Assembly (NCBI RefSeq): GCF_000787575.1
Contig: NW_012236504.1
Location: 310,001 to 374,000, forward strand
Reading direction: 5' to 3'
Length of the DNA stretch: 64,000 nucleotides
Origin: Acytostelium subglobosum LB1
Taxonomy: Eukaryota; Evosea; Eumycetozoa; Acytosteliales; Acytosteliaceae
Each line of letters starts with the position of its first letter. The first letter of the stretch is position 1. Below, piece after piece: positions 10,858 to 22,978 of this stretch. Below the pieces are notes generated by a model. The model was not told the DNA's origin, ran no database searches, and was given only the letters and a program-made list of their open reading frames with translations. The position numbers and the translations under genes were made by a program.

Positions 10858-12968
10858 TCATGAGGCTCGATCACCACCTTGTGTATAAGCCAGTCGATCA
10901 TGATCATAGCATTGTCCGAGATCCAACACATTGGCAATGATCTTTACGGGTTTGCCGTTGTTTGCTTTCTTGAGCAACTTGGAAATGCCACTGGCTCCAT
11001 TGAACAGCAGTTCCACGTCCACATTGAACTCGTGCGCATGTGGTGCAGGTGAGCGATCGGTGCCATACTTGAATGCCTCCATTGGTGATCTATCTATTGC
11101 CTTGGACCTGATTGATATCTTGACCGAGGAGTTGTTGGAATGATGTGGCGCCTCACACATCTCCATGGCTTCAAAGTCCCTCTCCGTCTCTGTCTCTGAT
11201 TGCATTGTTGAATGGAAGTGATCCTTGGTATATGTATACTCGATGGTCTTTTGCTCCTGTGCTGCTGGTGCAGCTTCATATGAATCGTCAATTGATGATT
11301 GGCTCGTGAAAAAGGTGCTTGAATGTCGCAGCTTGGTTCGTGTGTCGGAAGATCGTGCCCGGTTGTCAATAACAGTATGAGTGTGCGGCATCTTTTGTTG
11401 TTGTTGTTGTTGGCCTTGTTTGCTAGATTCCATATCACCTTGCTCCGGTCGTTTGCCCACACTGATTGTAATGTCTCCATTGGTATGACCTTGCCAATTG
11501 GGATCAGAGTCGAACATCATATTCTTGACTTGTGCATTGTTCATTGAATGTTGTGATTGCAACTCTCTCTCCATGCGAATCAACTGCACTGGCATTATGA
11601 CGCCACTGCCTGACATTTGTATAAAGGTTGGCGTGGTGTAGATGACCACGACGACCATCAGGAAGAGGCAGGCCAGACGCTGGCCCTTGGCCACCATCGG
11701 CACGCCATCGCCAATAGTGAACATCCTAGTCAATGATAGTATTGTCTCTTGAGCCATAGTAGGTTGATGTTGAGCCTGTGGATATACAATCTCATAACCT
11801 GGATTGAGACGCTTTATCTCCGTCTCCAAATGTTTGTTCTTCATCTTCTCATAGAGTAGATTTTGTTTCAACTCTTCAATCTTTGCGTGCTCATCCTTCA
11901 ACTTGGCCTCGAGCCCCGTCAATGTTGCAGACTTTAATAGTCTTGACTTCTGTGCTGACTCTCTATTCTTTATCTTCCTGTTGATGTTGAGTGAGTGAGT
12001 ATGTTATGTGGCGGATGGTCATTCGCGGGGACGACGACGACATACCTCTCTTGTTTCTTCAAGATCTTTATGATATCCTTGGATGCATTACTGTAGAACT
12101 TCTTGCAGTATATTTGGAACTGCTTGGATGTGATCTCTACTTGTATGTCTTCTGGAAGAAGATGACCATAGTCATGCTCCGGGTCAAACGGTCTGAACTC
12201 TCGCTTCCTCTTCTTGTCATCACCCTCATCAGAGTCTGTGTGAGATGATTCGTTGACGACATGGTGAGTGTTGTTTGACATGTTGTCATTGGCAGAAACA
12301 TTGAATGAATGATCATTGGAAATGACCATCTGTGACGGTGATGACATTGAGTAGCCAGCTTGGACAGTGGATGACGGTGATGATGGAACGTTCATTGATG
12401 GCGGAGATGAAGATGATGAAGATGATGATGATGATGATGAGCAACCAGATGTATCGACAGGTGAGCTATTCTCTGAATAACCATTGGTACTCGTATCACT
12501 GATAATATCATTGGACATTGTATATTGCATTGTGTTGTTGTAATCTTGATTGACATATTGCACTTGTGACATTGTATAGTTTGAAGAGTTATCAACAACA
12601 ACAACATTCTGTTGTTGAAGCTGTTCATGTTGCTGTTGTTGTTGATATTGATGTTGAAGACCGGAGTGTATATGATCTGCAGATTGCTGATCAACAACGA
12701 GGAAGCCATCATTAACATCATTGACAAGATTGCCAGTGTTGATAAAGGTTGAGTCCCATTCCGAAGTAGTTGAGAAGTATGAACTGCTTGATAAATTGAA
12801 ATAAGCAACCTGTTGTGATCCATTGATTGGTTGTTGTTGTTGTTGTTGTTGTTGTTGTGTGAGACCATTGAGTAAAGCATTGTCACCATTAAAGTAAGCA
12901 ATGTCTAGACCAAGAGAATCAATGGACACTGGTGTTGAAGGTTGGCTTTCAAACAAGTTCATCATCAT
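10858..12968 (-). CDS. Membrane-anchored bZIP transcription factor (ATF6/CREB3-like layout)
   Basis: Exon 1 is 12968-12046 and exon 2 is 11977-10858. Joined as KKQE|RKIKNRESAQKSR they give 680 residues. The first 250 residues are Ser/Gln/Asn rich, with polyserine and polyglutamine, as in activation domains. Residues about 308-325 form the basic region with the signature N-x7-R (NRESAQKSR). A leucine zipper follows to about residue 365. At about 408-427 the sequence RLACLFLMVVVVIYTTPTFI is a clear membrane helix, leaving a lumenal tail of about 250 residues. This order is that of ATF6 and CREB3-type factors, held in the ER until cleaved. The exact orthologue is unknown. I saw no convincing site-1 protease motif after the membrane helix. 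The splice site falls inside the DNA-binding basic region. Confidence 0.85.
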
Positions 12969-15387
12969 TACTTCACCTCAAACCTCTCTTCTCTATCTCT
13001 ATATACTGTTGTTGTTGTTGGAACTATATATAAATATTTATGTTGCTGTTGGTGTTTATTAATATCATTGGATGTCAGTTTGAATAATGAAGCCAGGTCG
13101 TCAAACCCAACACCTTACTCCCACACAACATTCAACTCAAATTTCGTGTTTGTCGAGTCAACAAAACCAACTCACTTAATCAAACATACTGTATGACATC
13201 CAATCACCAATACAATCTTGTCAATGAGACTTACTTTCGTTTAACAAAGAAATGATCATCATCGTCATCATCAATAAGCAAACGTGGCACTCCTAGTAGT
13301 AAAAGAATATGTATAATATCCCAATTATATATATCTCAAAATATCTTTATTAAACATTTAAGGAATAAAGATCCGAAATAAATAAATAATTAATCTTGAA
13401 TTGGACTTTCCAATTTAGTAAAGTAGGAAATCGCCACTCTAACTCCATCCCAAATCTAGGACAAACCATTGAGAGTGTTACAACACGGATGATGTTTACT
13501 ACGAATATAAAGTACAGATAACTCAAATAAGTATTTAAATTTCCATTCAACCCATCTCATATCATAATACATTGTCGTATACCAATATACATAGACACAC
13601 ACACCATATCTACAACTACATCACCAACTCAAATCAATTAACACCACAAACAAGTATTATAAGCAGTAGCATCTCACACCCAAGGAATTAATTAAGTGCG
13701 TGTAAGTGTTGTTGGTACAACAAACACAATTGTGTTGGACACACACACAAACTGCCAATTCAATATCAATATCATCAATATCCATCCATCCTAATCATAT
13801 ACAAATACCGTATACTCTACTTAACACACGTGTCAATCAACCATCTTCCATCCATCACGATATTCAATCCATCATTGACCAATCACAATCAACAAAGGAA
13901 ATACGTCAACTTGTAGACACTGACACATATACATAGATATTGCATTCCAACCAAGGTAAGAATATTTTAAATTACAATATCACTCATATATTCATTGGGT
14001 CAACAACAATACACCCATCTATCAATCCATCCTTCTATCCATCAATCTATCCACTCTCCATTTATCAACCGTCATTGTATTTTTCGAATGTGTACCACTA
14101 GACCATAACTACCCCCTCCTCTACTATCATTGGATGGTACCTAGTTGACAGTTGACCTGCAGACAATTGAGATCCGGATATATATCTCAGTCAGTCAGAC
14201 AGTGGTAGTAGTTGAATTCATTAATGAATGCCGTGGATAATTATATAAATACAAGTCGGCGTAATTGACCAATCCAATCACCACTCTAACACATACACAC
14301 ATTGTTCATCATCAGTACAATCCATCCATCACACCCCTACCACCTTTGGCATTGTCATAGTTGTTGTTGTGATCGTGACGTCGAGAATGCCAAAGTATTT
14401 AATTAGCGTGTGAAGCAGAATTCATTCATATGCTCATTCAATTTCAGACAGTTTCTCTATCGTCTATCTAGTTGTTATCCAATCCAATAGCTATCCAATC
14501 ATATTTAAAACTACACCAAGATCTAAATAGTCCATCTAGTCCATACCTTCTATCAACATCATCATCATCTGGATTCCTTTGGACAACATCTATTCCATTC
14601 TTTGTTTGTGTGTGTTTCTAATTTTAAACTGCTTGTTGCCCAATTTTATTCACAATCTCGCCCCCAGGACCCAATCCCGTGAAACACAACACCAACGCTC
14701 ACATCATCCCAACACAACATCTCAGTTCGTTAAAACCAAACAAATTAAAAAAAAATCAAATTGTTAACCCTCCCATACAACAACCAAACAATACAAAGTG
14801 CGACCACTCTATCAACCCAACAACTCATTCAATTTCGTAAACATTTATTCATTCTTCAATTATTCCAACAACAAACAACAACGTACATACAATAACAATT
14901 TATTTAATATATTAATTAATTAACATCGTCATCATTTCACTTACGCTACATACGCTGAAAGCTCAACGAAACTTGTTTGATCAGTAACACGACTCTCATT
15001 CTCTCAGCTCTCAACTTTACAAGACAAGACAGACAAACAAAGTGTATATAAACATTCACTTGAGAAGAACCTCTTTGTCAAACAACAAACATATTTCATA
15101 CAACAACAGTTAGTAATAATAACAAGTTAACTCTGCAATGATAATAGACGAGAACAACATATAATATTGTATTTGTATCAGTCACCTTCAACATCAACAT
15201 CAACTCAACATCAACTATCTATATACTTCATTCACCATCAATCAGATCTACATCCAACATTTTTTAAAAAGGATAGTTAATCTGTATAGTCATCAATCAA
15301 ACAGTCAATCAATCAATCAATCTACTATATATCAATAATCAATACAGTCTTGTATATACATTTAATTTAATATCAACAACATTCACA
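12969..15387. other. Long 2.4-kb spacer with probable 5' UTR of the following gene
   Basis: No gene was recognised. Most of the right half is CA-rich, T-poor on the + strand, as in leader sequences. A donor-like CAAGGTAAG at about 13952-13960 suggests a 5' UTR intron for the gene at 15388. A cAMP-response-type TGACGTC occurs at about 14377-14383. A hairpin AATTGG/CCAATT lies near 13395-13415. Short open frames here are all below 80 codons and repetitive. Confidence 0.4.
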
Positions 15388-16330
15388 ATGAACAATACAC
15401 TGATGGACAATAACAACAACAGAAAGCCACAGTACAGCCGGAGAACAAACAACACCTCCAACTACAACAACGCCAACAACAACAATAACAACATGTCATC
15501 TATATCCCCAGTCAAGGCTGCATTTAGGTAAGTGTGCAACACAATTAACAACAACAACAACAACTTTGTGAGTCACAACTCATATTAAACACACAAACAA
15601 CTCAACACTCTATAGTGAGGCCGTAGTCGCCAAGGAAGACGTTGGAGAGTTCAAGGAGGGCTATTTTATCATGTCACCAAACGATGATCTCAAGATGAAG
15701 AGACCAAACATTAGCCACAACGCCAACAACACCAACAACAAGCCAAACCAACAGAGAAGAAGAACACCAACCAACCAGCCACAGTACACCAACAACTACA
15801 ACAACAACTACAATAACAACAGTAGCTATAGCCAACGCTCGTCCGACGATGAGAAGCCACTGAAACCAATCAAGACCGTACCACAGTTCCCACCAGGACT
15901 GGCGCCAACCGTCACCGACACTTCACTCGTTCTACAAGACTTTCTCTTGACACCAGACTCGATCCACAAGATTTCATCGTACTCCCAACCAGACAACTCT
16001 GCCACCATCACCGACAACACCATCACCATCGACTACTCTTCGCCAAAGAAGAGCTTCGTGCCACCATTGTCCAAGCAGCCCCAGACACCCCAACGCACCA
16101 CCGATTCACCAAAGAGGAACAGCCTGTCGCCTCGCTTCGATTCACCAAAGAAGGCTCCACAATCCAACTTCTGGTCCGGCGGCGCCTTTAACAACTCGCC
16201 TGCCCCCAACGCCCTACCAATGCCCAACTTTGACGACTTCCAACCTCAACAGTCTGCCCCAAACCTTCAATCGATGACTGTTGACCTAAGAAGATTGCTC
16301 AACATTACCCCTGTGTCAGTCTCTGACTAA
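15388..16330 (+). CDS. Asn/Pro-rich protein with PNRC/Edc-type decapping-cofactor motif (candidate)
   Basis: Exon 1 is 15388-15527 and exon 2 is 15616-16330. They join as KAAF|SEAVVAKEDV to encode 284 residues. Most of the protein is low-complexity Asn, Pro and Ser. The stretch GGAFNNSPAPNALPMPNF at about residues 233-250 closely resembles the proline-rich motif of PNRC1/2 and many fungal and plant proteins (aromatic-x-G-x-x-F-x-x-S-P-x-P-x-x-LP-x-P). In PNRC2 and yeast Edc1 this motif binds the EVH1 domain of Dcp1. The C-terminus has VDLRRLLNI, similar to the LxxLL-like helix after it in PNRC proteins. I therefore suggest a decapping coactivator; this is an inference from two short motifs. 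It would act in P-bodies. No other domain is visible. Confidence 0.7.
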
Positions 16331-16852
16331 ATGTGCTTGGCAGCCAGCATTAATACCCCTGGTTACCCACATCGTATCCACCCGTCCCCGTCCCCTATTA
16401 CCGTCCCCGTCCCAGTCCCCGGGTTTACTCCGCTGTTCACAACAGACTTGGCCATTTGATAGTCAGTTGTTAACAACAGATGATCCAAATACCCGACCAA
16501 CAACAAACCTTCCAACACCGCAACTTGAACCTCAATCACTCTCCTTGTAACCCAACAAACCAACACCTCGCCATTCACTTCCTTCACATACCTCACTTTA
16601 CATACTCATAGACAGTATCTGTGGACATGTTTGTCCATTAATGTCTTGACCTGGATGCTCAACGTTCCCTCACAGTCTCCATATCAGCCATCAATCAACC
16701 AAACAGATAAACATGTACACACCTATTGTCTACCCTCAACCCTTCCTATTCTTCTCTGCGTCTTAGTTGGGATATTATATCTATGTACAATTGAAGATAA
16801 GAAGTACAAGTATTATTTATTATTATATAGGACTACTACCACACTCACTACC
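16331..16852. other. Convergent spacer, no gene seen
   Basis: This is the 3' flank of the 15388 gene and of the convergent gene at 16853-17317. It is CA/CT-rich, with a (CCGTCCC)-type imperfect repeat at about 16380-16425 (CCCGTCCCCGTCCCC). No coding potential was recognised. Confidence 0.4.
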
Positions 16853-17317
16853 TTAATGATAGTAGTACTGAGGAGGACCTGCTTGATAGTATGCAGGCTG
16901 TGGGTAGTAGACAGGTACACTTGTCTGTACTTGTGTGTAAACTGGTGTCTGGTATACAGGTTGTTGTACATATACTTGAGGAGGTGCTTGAACAACCATT
17001 GGAGGAGCAACAGAATAATTTACAACAGTTGGAGATGGACCATGGCTCCTACTCGAACGGAATATTCCTGGCAATACCTTTAGTCTTGATCTTCCTGTGT
17101 CATAATCAGTGTTCACTGTTGAGTATGTTACTTGACTGTTGACTACTCTGGTAGTTCCCTGAGGAGGTGGAGCCATTGGCATCTGCATTGGGGGCATTCC
17201 TTGTTGCTGTTGTGGAGGCATTCTTTGTTGTGGCTGCTGCTGTGGAGGCATTCCTTGTTGCTGAGGTGGGTAATTATTATAACCATTATAATTATTATTA
17301 TTATTGTTATATGACAT
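16853..17317 (-). CDS. Pro/Gln/Tyr-rich low-complexity protein
   Basis: This single open frame of 154 residues starts MSYNNNNNNYNGYNNYPP. It has PQQQGMPPQQQ repeats (residues about 17-55), then a less repetitive centre (TYSTVNTDYDTGRSRLKVLPGIFRSSRS is the only complex part) and a PVYxQ / YYPQPAYYQ tail. The composition resembles dictyostelid proteins with PPQQG and YPPQ tracts, which may be membrane-associated or phase-separating. I do not recognise a family. The frame is long for the region, and the flanks are typical AT-rich non-coding sequence, so it is probably real. It shares a convergent 3' spacer with the 15388 gene. Confidence 0.65.
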   Translation of the reverse strand: MSYNNNNNNYNGYNNYPPQQQGMPPQQQPQQRMPPQQQQGMPPMQMPMAPPPQGTTRVVNSQVTYSTVNTDYDTGRSRLKVLPGIFRSSRSHGPSPTVVNYSVAPPMVVQAPPQVYVQQPVYQTPVYTQVQTSVPVYYPQPAYYQAGPPQYYYH

Positions 17318-17840
17318 TTTGTTGATTATAGTTTGTATATTATTTATATATATATTTATGACTATGTAGTATTGTTTATTTATATCTTGTTGTTATTCTA
17401 CAACTTGAATTAATCGATTAATATTATACACTCATGCCCTCTGAGGGAAACTTTTATAGTCTTTCTATTACCTTAGAAGGTAATAATTAATTAATTCATG
17501 TGGTTAGGTGGGTATCTTGAGGACAAAGGGGTCTCCCTTGAAGAGAAGACATGGTCCCACCAATCTAAATTGGAAACACATCGATGTAGAACATCGAAAT
17601 GACAGTGAGTATCGAGAACTTGTACAGAAGTGTGTCATGATGGACATCCATCCATCCATTCATCCAGGCCTGGTGCAGAATCGGACATGTCGACTGAACA
17701 ACATCAAGACAACATATATCTTAGTAATTGAATGGAACGACGATAAGATAGGATAGGTTGATGTTGTTGCTTTATTGATTGAATTGCGGCTTTGTTTCCA
17801 GTGGCGGTCGTTGGACGCTGGCAGTCCAACTCATACACAC
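17318..17840. other. Spacer with perfect hairpin ATTACCTT-AG-AAGGTAAT
   Basis: This spacer lies between the 16853-17317 gene and the 3' end of CYRI, and has no gene. A perfect inverted repeat ATTACCTT / AAGGTAAT sits at 17467-17484 with a 2-base loop, upstream of the Pro/Gln/Tyr-rich gene. It may be an operator-like site. Confidence 0.35.
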
Positions 17841-19286
17841 TTACTCAGACTCACTCAAGAGCAATGTCTTGATGGAGCCAGGGGTTTCAGGTTCGTTCAA
17901 GTGGATTGTAGTGAAGCGGAGTGCGTTCAAGAGACCATCAGTGGATGAGGCCACGTTACGATCTCTGAGTGTAACAATACATCCTTTGATCTAGTTGTGT
18001 TGTATTGTGTGATATCGATATGTTAATCAAAATGATCAAATGTCATCAATCAGTTCACAAGATGGGTACTTACGTTGACTGGGGACTTCTTGACAAAGGC
18101 ACCCTGTGGATGGATGTGATCGTACAAAATGACAGAGCCGACCATTGCTCTCAAACAAAACATATTAATCTCGTTGTTGGTGAACCTAAGATGATGATTG
18201 ATGTTAGTCTCATTCATTGTACAAGCCGACAAACATTCCATCAAACATACTTCTTCTTATCGACCATGTCGTGGCACACGTTGGCCATGGTGGACAGGGT
18301 AGTTGTCACGTTCTCCCTTGGTACGGTGGTATCCTAATTGTTGTTGATGGTTAGCACTACGGCCACTTACTAACTCATTGATCATCATTGGCAATACATA
18401 CAGTTTGGAGGAACTTGGCAGTGGTTTCACTGAGCACCTTCATCATTGGAGTTGGATAGGCAAAGAACAGAGACATTCTGTTAGCCAACTCATCGCGAAT
18501 CTTGATGTTGGCGTCCTTCTTGGACAACTTCATTCTATTTAGAGTACGACGGTAATATGAGAAATCGTTCTGGATTGCTGGGTTGACCATCTGTGTGATT
18601 GTTGTGTTAGGATTGAACGGCACTACACTGACACTGCTACGATCGATCAATCGATCAATCAATCATTAACATACCTTGGCATCGTCGAATCTTAATACAA
18701 AATCAAATACATCTGCCAACTGCTTGGCAATAGCCTGTTGGTTGGAGAGGCTAGTCTTTGGATCGAGCTTGCACAGTGCCACCAACAACTTGGGGAAACA
18801 GCCCTCCAACAACAAAGAGTAGTCGTAAAACTCCTGCAGTATATCCACGGCGGGGAGTACGTGCTCCCAAGCAGTCTCCTCTGTATCTGGGCCTGGGTTG
18901 GTGATGGCCTATACAAACAATCAATCAATCAAACAATCAATCAATCAAACAAACAAAGATAAGTATGTTAGATAGATGTCGATGGTTGTCAACGTATTAT
19001 AATAAGATTACATACTCTTCTAATATATTCGTTACAACCTGTATAGGTGGTGAGCTTCTGGAGTATCTCTGGTCCCTTGTTCAAGACCTCAGCGACTTGA
19101 GTGTGGAGGTCTCTCTCCTCATCCGATGGTTGAGCATCTGTTTATAATTGTTTGTTTGTCAGTCAGTCAGTGTCATGTTGCATCATTTGACAAAGTCGAA
19201 TGTAATGCCAACAACGTACTCTCAAAGTCGATGAAGATTTGCTCGGCGTGGTCATTGCCATTGATGAAACTCAGCAATTGTCCCAT
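17841..19286 (-). CDS. fam49: CYRI / FAM49 (Rac1-binding negative regulator of SCAR/WAVE)
   Basis: Seven exons (19286-19220, 19137-19016, 18908-18675, 18590-18402, 18333-18251, 18185-18074, 17990-17841) join in frame to 318 residues, the size of human CYRI-A/B. Family blocks are plain: [73 protein letters not shown] and [16 protein letters not shown]. The Arg pair that binds active Rac in CYRI-B (YRRTLxR) is kept at about residues 155-156. The N-terminus MGQLLS gives a Gly2 myristoylation site, matching plasma-membrane targeting. CYRI competes with the SCAR/WAVE complex for Rac and limits pseudopods. Short introns carry ATCA repeats. The gene is divergent from the LYR gene at 20318. Confidence 0.95.
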
Positions 19287-20317
19287 TATTGTTTGTATCT
19301 GTCTGTCTGTTTATCTGTTGTCTGTATTGCGCTGTAGCTGTATGTCGCTAGGTTTGTTGTTGTTGTAGTTTGACTATGTATAACACGTGATGATATATAT
19401 TTATATATACAATAGATATCTATTATCCAATGGAAATAGGGTTGATGTGGATGTGGATGATGATGATGATTAATTGATTGATATGAGGTTCGGTCGATCG
19501 TCCAAGTAAATGTGACTGCTGATAACTGTTACTACTACTTCTGTTAATGTGTGGAAGATAGTGGAGTGGAGTGGGGAGAGAGTAAAGATGAAAGAGTGAG
19601 TGAATGAATGAGTGAAGAATGAATGGATGAATGAATGAAAGATGAATGTGTGTGAGCTCAGAGAGAGAGAGTGGAGTATGTGAGCGCGTGAACAGTGTGT
19701 CTGTGTGTGATACAGGATAAGGCGCCAGCTGAAATATCACACATATTTTTATACAACAATACAAAAAAAATAAAAAAAAAGCAGTCTGTGAATCCTTCAG
19801 TGTGTCTTTTATGATGGGTCTGGTTGGCTTTCGTGGGTTGGTTCACCTTGATTGGGATCAATAAATGTTGACCTCTAGTCTATGAATACACCTCATACAC
19901 ACACACACACACTGATCATATGATACACTACTCAACAACTACAATGGATCGGACATTCGATCACCGATTACTTAAGTATTCAAATCTTTGAATCTAAAAG
20001 TTAGTTAAATTGATTGTAACTTTGGACCAAAGTCAAAGTATCCACAATACTTAAACTTCATAATGAATGTTAAGATATCAATATCTCTCTCAGATACTTT
20101 GCCAAGGAGATTCAATATCGGTCCCCGAATCATTTAATATATTTGTTGAATGATTGATTATTTGATTGATCGATTTGATTGATTGAATAAGAATATCTAA
20201 ACAAGTACTTAATGTTGTCGTTTTTCAGTGTTTGGGCCTAATGAGACAACCACCAATTTTGTGTCATTGTTTTAAGTACAACTGACTTAAGATTAAGAGA
20301 TAATAGAGTAAATAACA
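19287..20317. promoter_or_regulatory. Divergent 1-kb spacer, CYRI / LYR-motif gene
   Basis: The spacer contains TGAA/TGAT repeats (19440-19480, 19600-19650, 20145-20190), a poly(A)/poly(T) patch near 19762-19782 and a (CA)n run near 19897-19912. It holds both promoters. No coding sequence was recognised. Confidence 0.4.
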
Positions 20318-20879
20318 ATGTCTGGGGCTGCTGTCAATGGTGTAAATGTTATCAAGAAGAGCACCGTTCATGTATGTGTCCACACTCCATTCTTAATCAC
20401 ATCTTCCTTCTAACACTTGATGATGATACCTCAATCGATCGGTCGATGTTAACAGATATATAGGGACTGCTTGAGACTGGCAAGATACATTGGTGAGATG
20501 GTAAGGAATGCCAGGAATCTGACTGACTGAATGATTGATTGAACGCATTACTGACACAGCAACACGACATTGATATCACATCACATCAATAGAATGGATT
20601 CACAAAGAACATTCACTTGCACATTGCCAGATCATTCAGAGAGCACAAGAACGAGGCTGATCAGGAAAAGATTGAGGAGTATAAGACAGAGTATGTTGTT
20701 GTTGTTGTTGTTGTTGTGGATCATCGTCATCATACTATTTGACACCTACTGACATCTTACACACATACAGTGCCACAAGATTCATTACCAACTTTATGCA
20801 ACACGAGGCAGAGAGATTGGCTCGTCAGGAGAATGATAAGAAGCAAAAGATTGTCAAGCCATCACCAACATTGGATTAA
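20318..20879 (+). CDS. LYR-motif (complex I LYR family) mitochondrial protein
   Basis: Four small exons (20318-20371, 20456-20500, 20593-20690, 20771-20879) join in frame to 101 residues. The second exon begins IYRDCLRLARYIGEM, a LYR-type helix (here I-Y-R followed by L-R-L). Downstream, HIARSFREHKNEADQEKIEEY has the conserved Phe-Arg-x-x-Lys-Asn of the family, seen for example in ISD11/LYRM4 (AFRENKN). Proteins of this size bind acyl carrier protein and serve in assembly of Fe-S clusters or respiratory complexes. I cannot assign the exact member. The tail is Lys/Gln rich. No single exon exceeds 37 codons, so the gene is easily missed by ORF scanning. Confidence 0.8.
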
Positions 20880-21589
20880 CCCTGTGTAGTATCAAGAGAC
20901 AGACAGACACAAAGATTGAGGAAAGCTGGAATGAAGGAATATATAGTATAGTTAAACATGTATATATCAAAGTTGATATATATGTATGCATGATGGGCAA
21001 CAAACCAGGAAACATGACAACAACAACAACAACGACAAATGCAATCTAGCGAACGAGCGAATGAGTGAGTGATTGATCAGACTTCAGTGTGTGGCACTAG
21101 GAGAGACAATCAGCATCCATAGATGGCTAAACAACATAATACAATAAAGGATATAGCGCACTGACCTTCATTGGTAATAATAATCATCATCTGTCCAGCT
21201 TGTCGTCCTTGATAGTGACAAGGAAGTTCCAGACATTGATGGAAACGGAAAAAAAAACAAAGTGTGTGGGTGGCGGAGGGAGCGATTCAGAAGGCTGCAG
21301 CAGCTGAGGTCAAGAATGATCATCATTCACTCTGTCTTTGTCTCTTTTTGTATTGTGTACTATATATCTATCTCACTCTCTATCCTACCATTATATATAT
21401 ATCTATCTTGTAGCCGATACAGACAGGTAACACAATGTTCAAGAATATTTCAAAGAGTATGCATCATCGCACACATCAGGTGATCATTCTCATTCATTGA
21501 TTAATCGATTGATTGATTGATTGATCTGACCTGAGATACTATACCATGAACAAGCGCTAACATACATCCCCTCATACAACAACATCAAC
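20880..21589. other. Spacer with NDUFA9 leader and upstream ORF
   Basis: This is the 3' flank of the LYR gene and the 5' region of NDUFA9. An upstream ATG at 21435 opens a 21-codon frame (MFKNISKSMHHRTHQ...) that cannot be spliced in frame to the main exon, so it is best read as a uORF or part of a UTR exon ending at the GTGATC donor at 21480. TGAT repeats lie at about 21496-21525. Confidence 0.4.
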
Positions 21590-22978
21590 ATGAACCAAAC
21601 AGCTCTTTTGACACCAAGCTTGTCATCATCACTCCCATTCCAAACTGTAGGTGACATCTAAACATGTTGGCGAATAATAGTGATCATGATGATGATGTAC
21701 TTACAACAACTCACTCACATATGAATAACATTGGAATCGGATTACATTGAACGAATGAACTAATGAACGAATGAATGAATTGAACAAACAGAGGAATGTA
21801 GGATCTATCGTGCATGCATCACGTACTCACTCATCGGGTCTGGTGGCCACGATCTTTGGTGTCACTGGATTCACAGGTCGTTACATCGTGCAGCTGTTGA
21901 CAAAGTCAGGTATTCAGGTGGTCGTGCCATACCGTGGCGAGGACTACTCCTTCCGTGACCTAAAGGTGTTGGGTGAGCTCGGACAGATCATCCCAGTGCG
22001 CTACGACATTCGTGACACTGACTCTATCGAGCGTGCCATCTCTCACTCCAACATCGTCATCAACTTGGCTGGACGCAACTATGAGACTCGCAACTTCTCA
22101 TTCGAGGACATCAACGTTGATGCTGCTACCAGAATCGCAAAGGTATGTTCATGATGATCGATCATACATTCATTCATTCGTTCGTTCGATCAAGTGATGG
22201 ACTGACCTCTCTACCATTATAGTTGAGCAAGAATATTGGTATTGAGAAATACGTACATGTCTCTGCTTTGAATGCATCGGAGGACTCTGCTTCAGGCTTT
22301 TCGCGCACCAAGGCCATCGGAGAGAAGGCTGTCAAGGAGATAATCCCCAACTGTACAGTAGTTAGACCAGGTTTGATGTTTGGAGATGAAGACAGACTGA
22401 TCAACAAGTGGTCCAGAGTGGCCTATTGGTCACCATTCATCCCAAGATACAATGAGGACTTGCAATTCCAGCCACTCCACGTATGTGTTGCGTTCATCAT
22501 CAATCGTGATCATGCAAGATGTCATTCACTCACTCACTATCACCTAATCAATCAACAGTGTGTCGACTTTGCCAATGCTATTATGGCAATTCTTGAGCTC
22601 CAGACATCAGCCGGAAAGACATACGAGCTTGGTGGAGATGAGATATTCACATGGGGACAATTCATCGACTACATCGTCGAGGCCACTGTACAGTCCAATA
22701 AGAAGAACATCCCAGTGTCAATGGACGTCATGCGTATTGCCGCCAAGGTGCTGCAACACTCTCGTGATCCACTGTTCATGCCAGACGAACTGGAATACCA
22801 AAACCAGAACCTCATCGTCAACGCCGGTGCTCTGACCCTAAAGGACCTCAAGGTGAAGCCAACGCCCATCCAGGAGAAGTTGATTAGACTTTCCAGAATG
22901 TTCAGACCTTCCCAATACTTCAATGCTATTTCCAACCCACAGTTGAAGAATCACAACAGCAACGTCACCAAGCAGTAA
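21590..22978 (+). CDS. ndufa9: NADH:ubiquinone oxidoreductase 39-kDa subunit (NDUFA9)
   Basis: Four exons (21590-21646, 21792-22142, 22223-22480, 22559-22978) join in frame to 361 residues. The N-terminus MNQTALLTPSLSSSLPFQTR followed by NVGSIVHASRTH is rich in Ser/Thr/Arg without acids, fitting a mitochondrial presequence. An atypical short-chain dehydrogenase fold follows: the nucleotide loop VTGFTGRYIV, then VVVPYRGEDYSFRDLKVLGELGQI and RNYETRNFSFEDINVDAA, which are diagnostic of NDUFA9. This accessory subunit sits at the base of the peripheral arm of complex I and holds NADPH. The start was chosen because only the ATG at 21590 keeps frame with exon 2. Confidence 0.93.

Noticed and set aside
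21435-21479. Upstream ATG as start of NDUFA9
   Set aside because: Splicing from the GTGATC donor to the AG at 21602 puts a stop in frame; the ATG at 21590 keeps frame.
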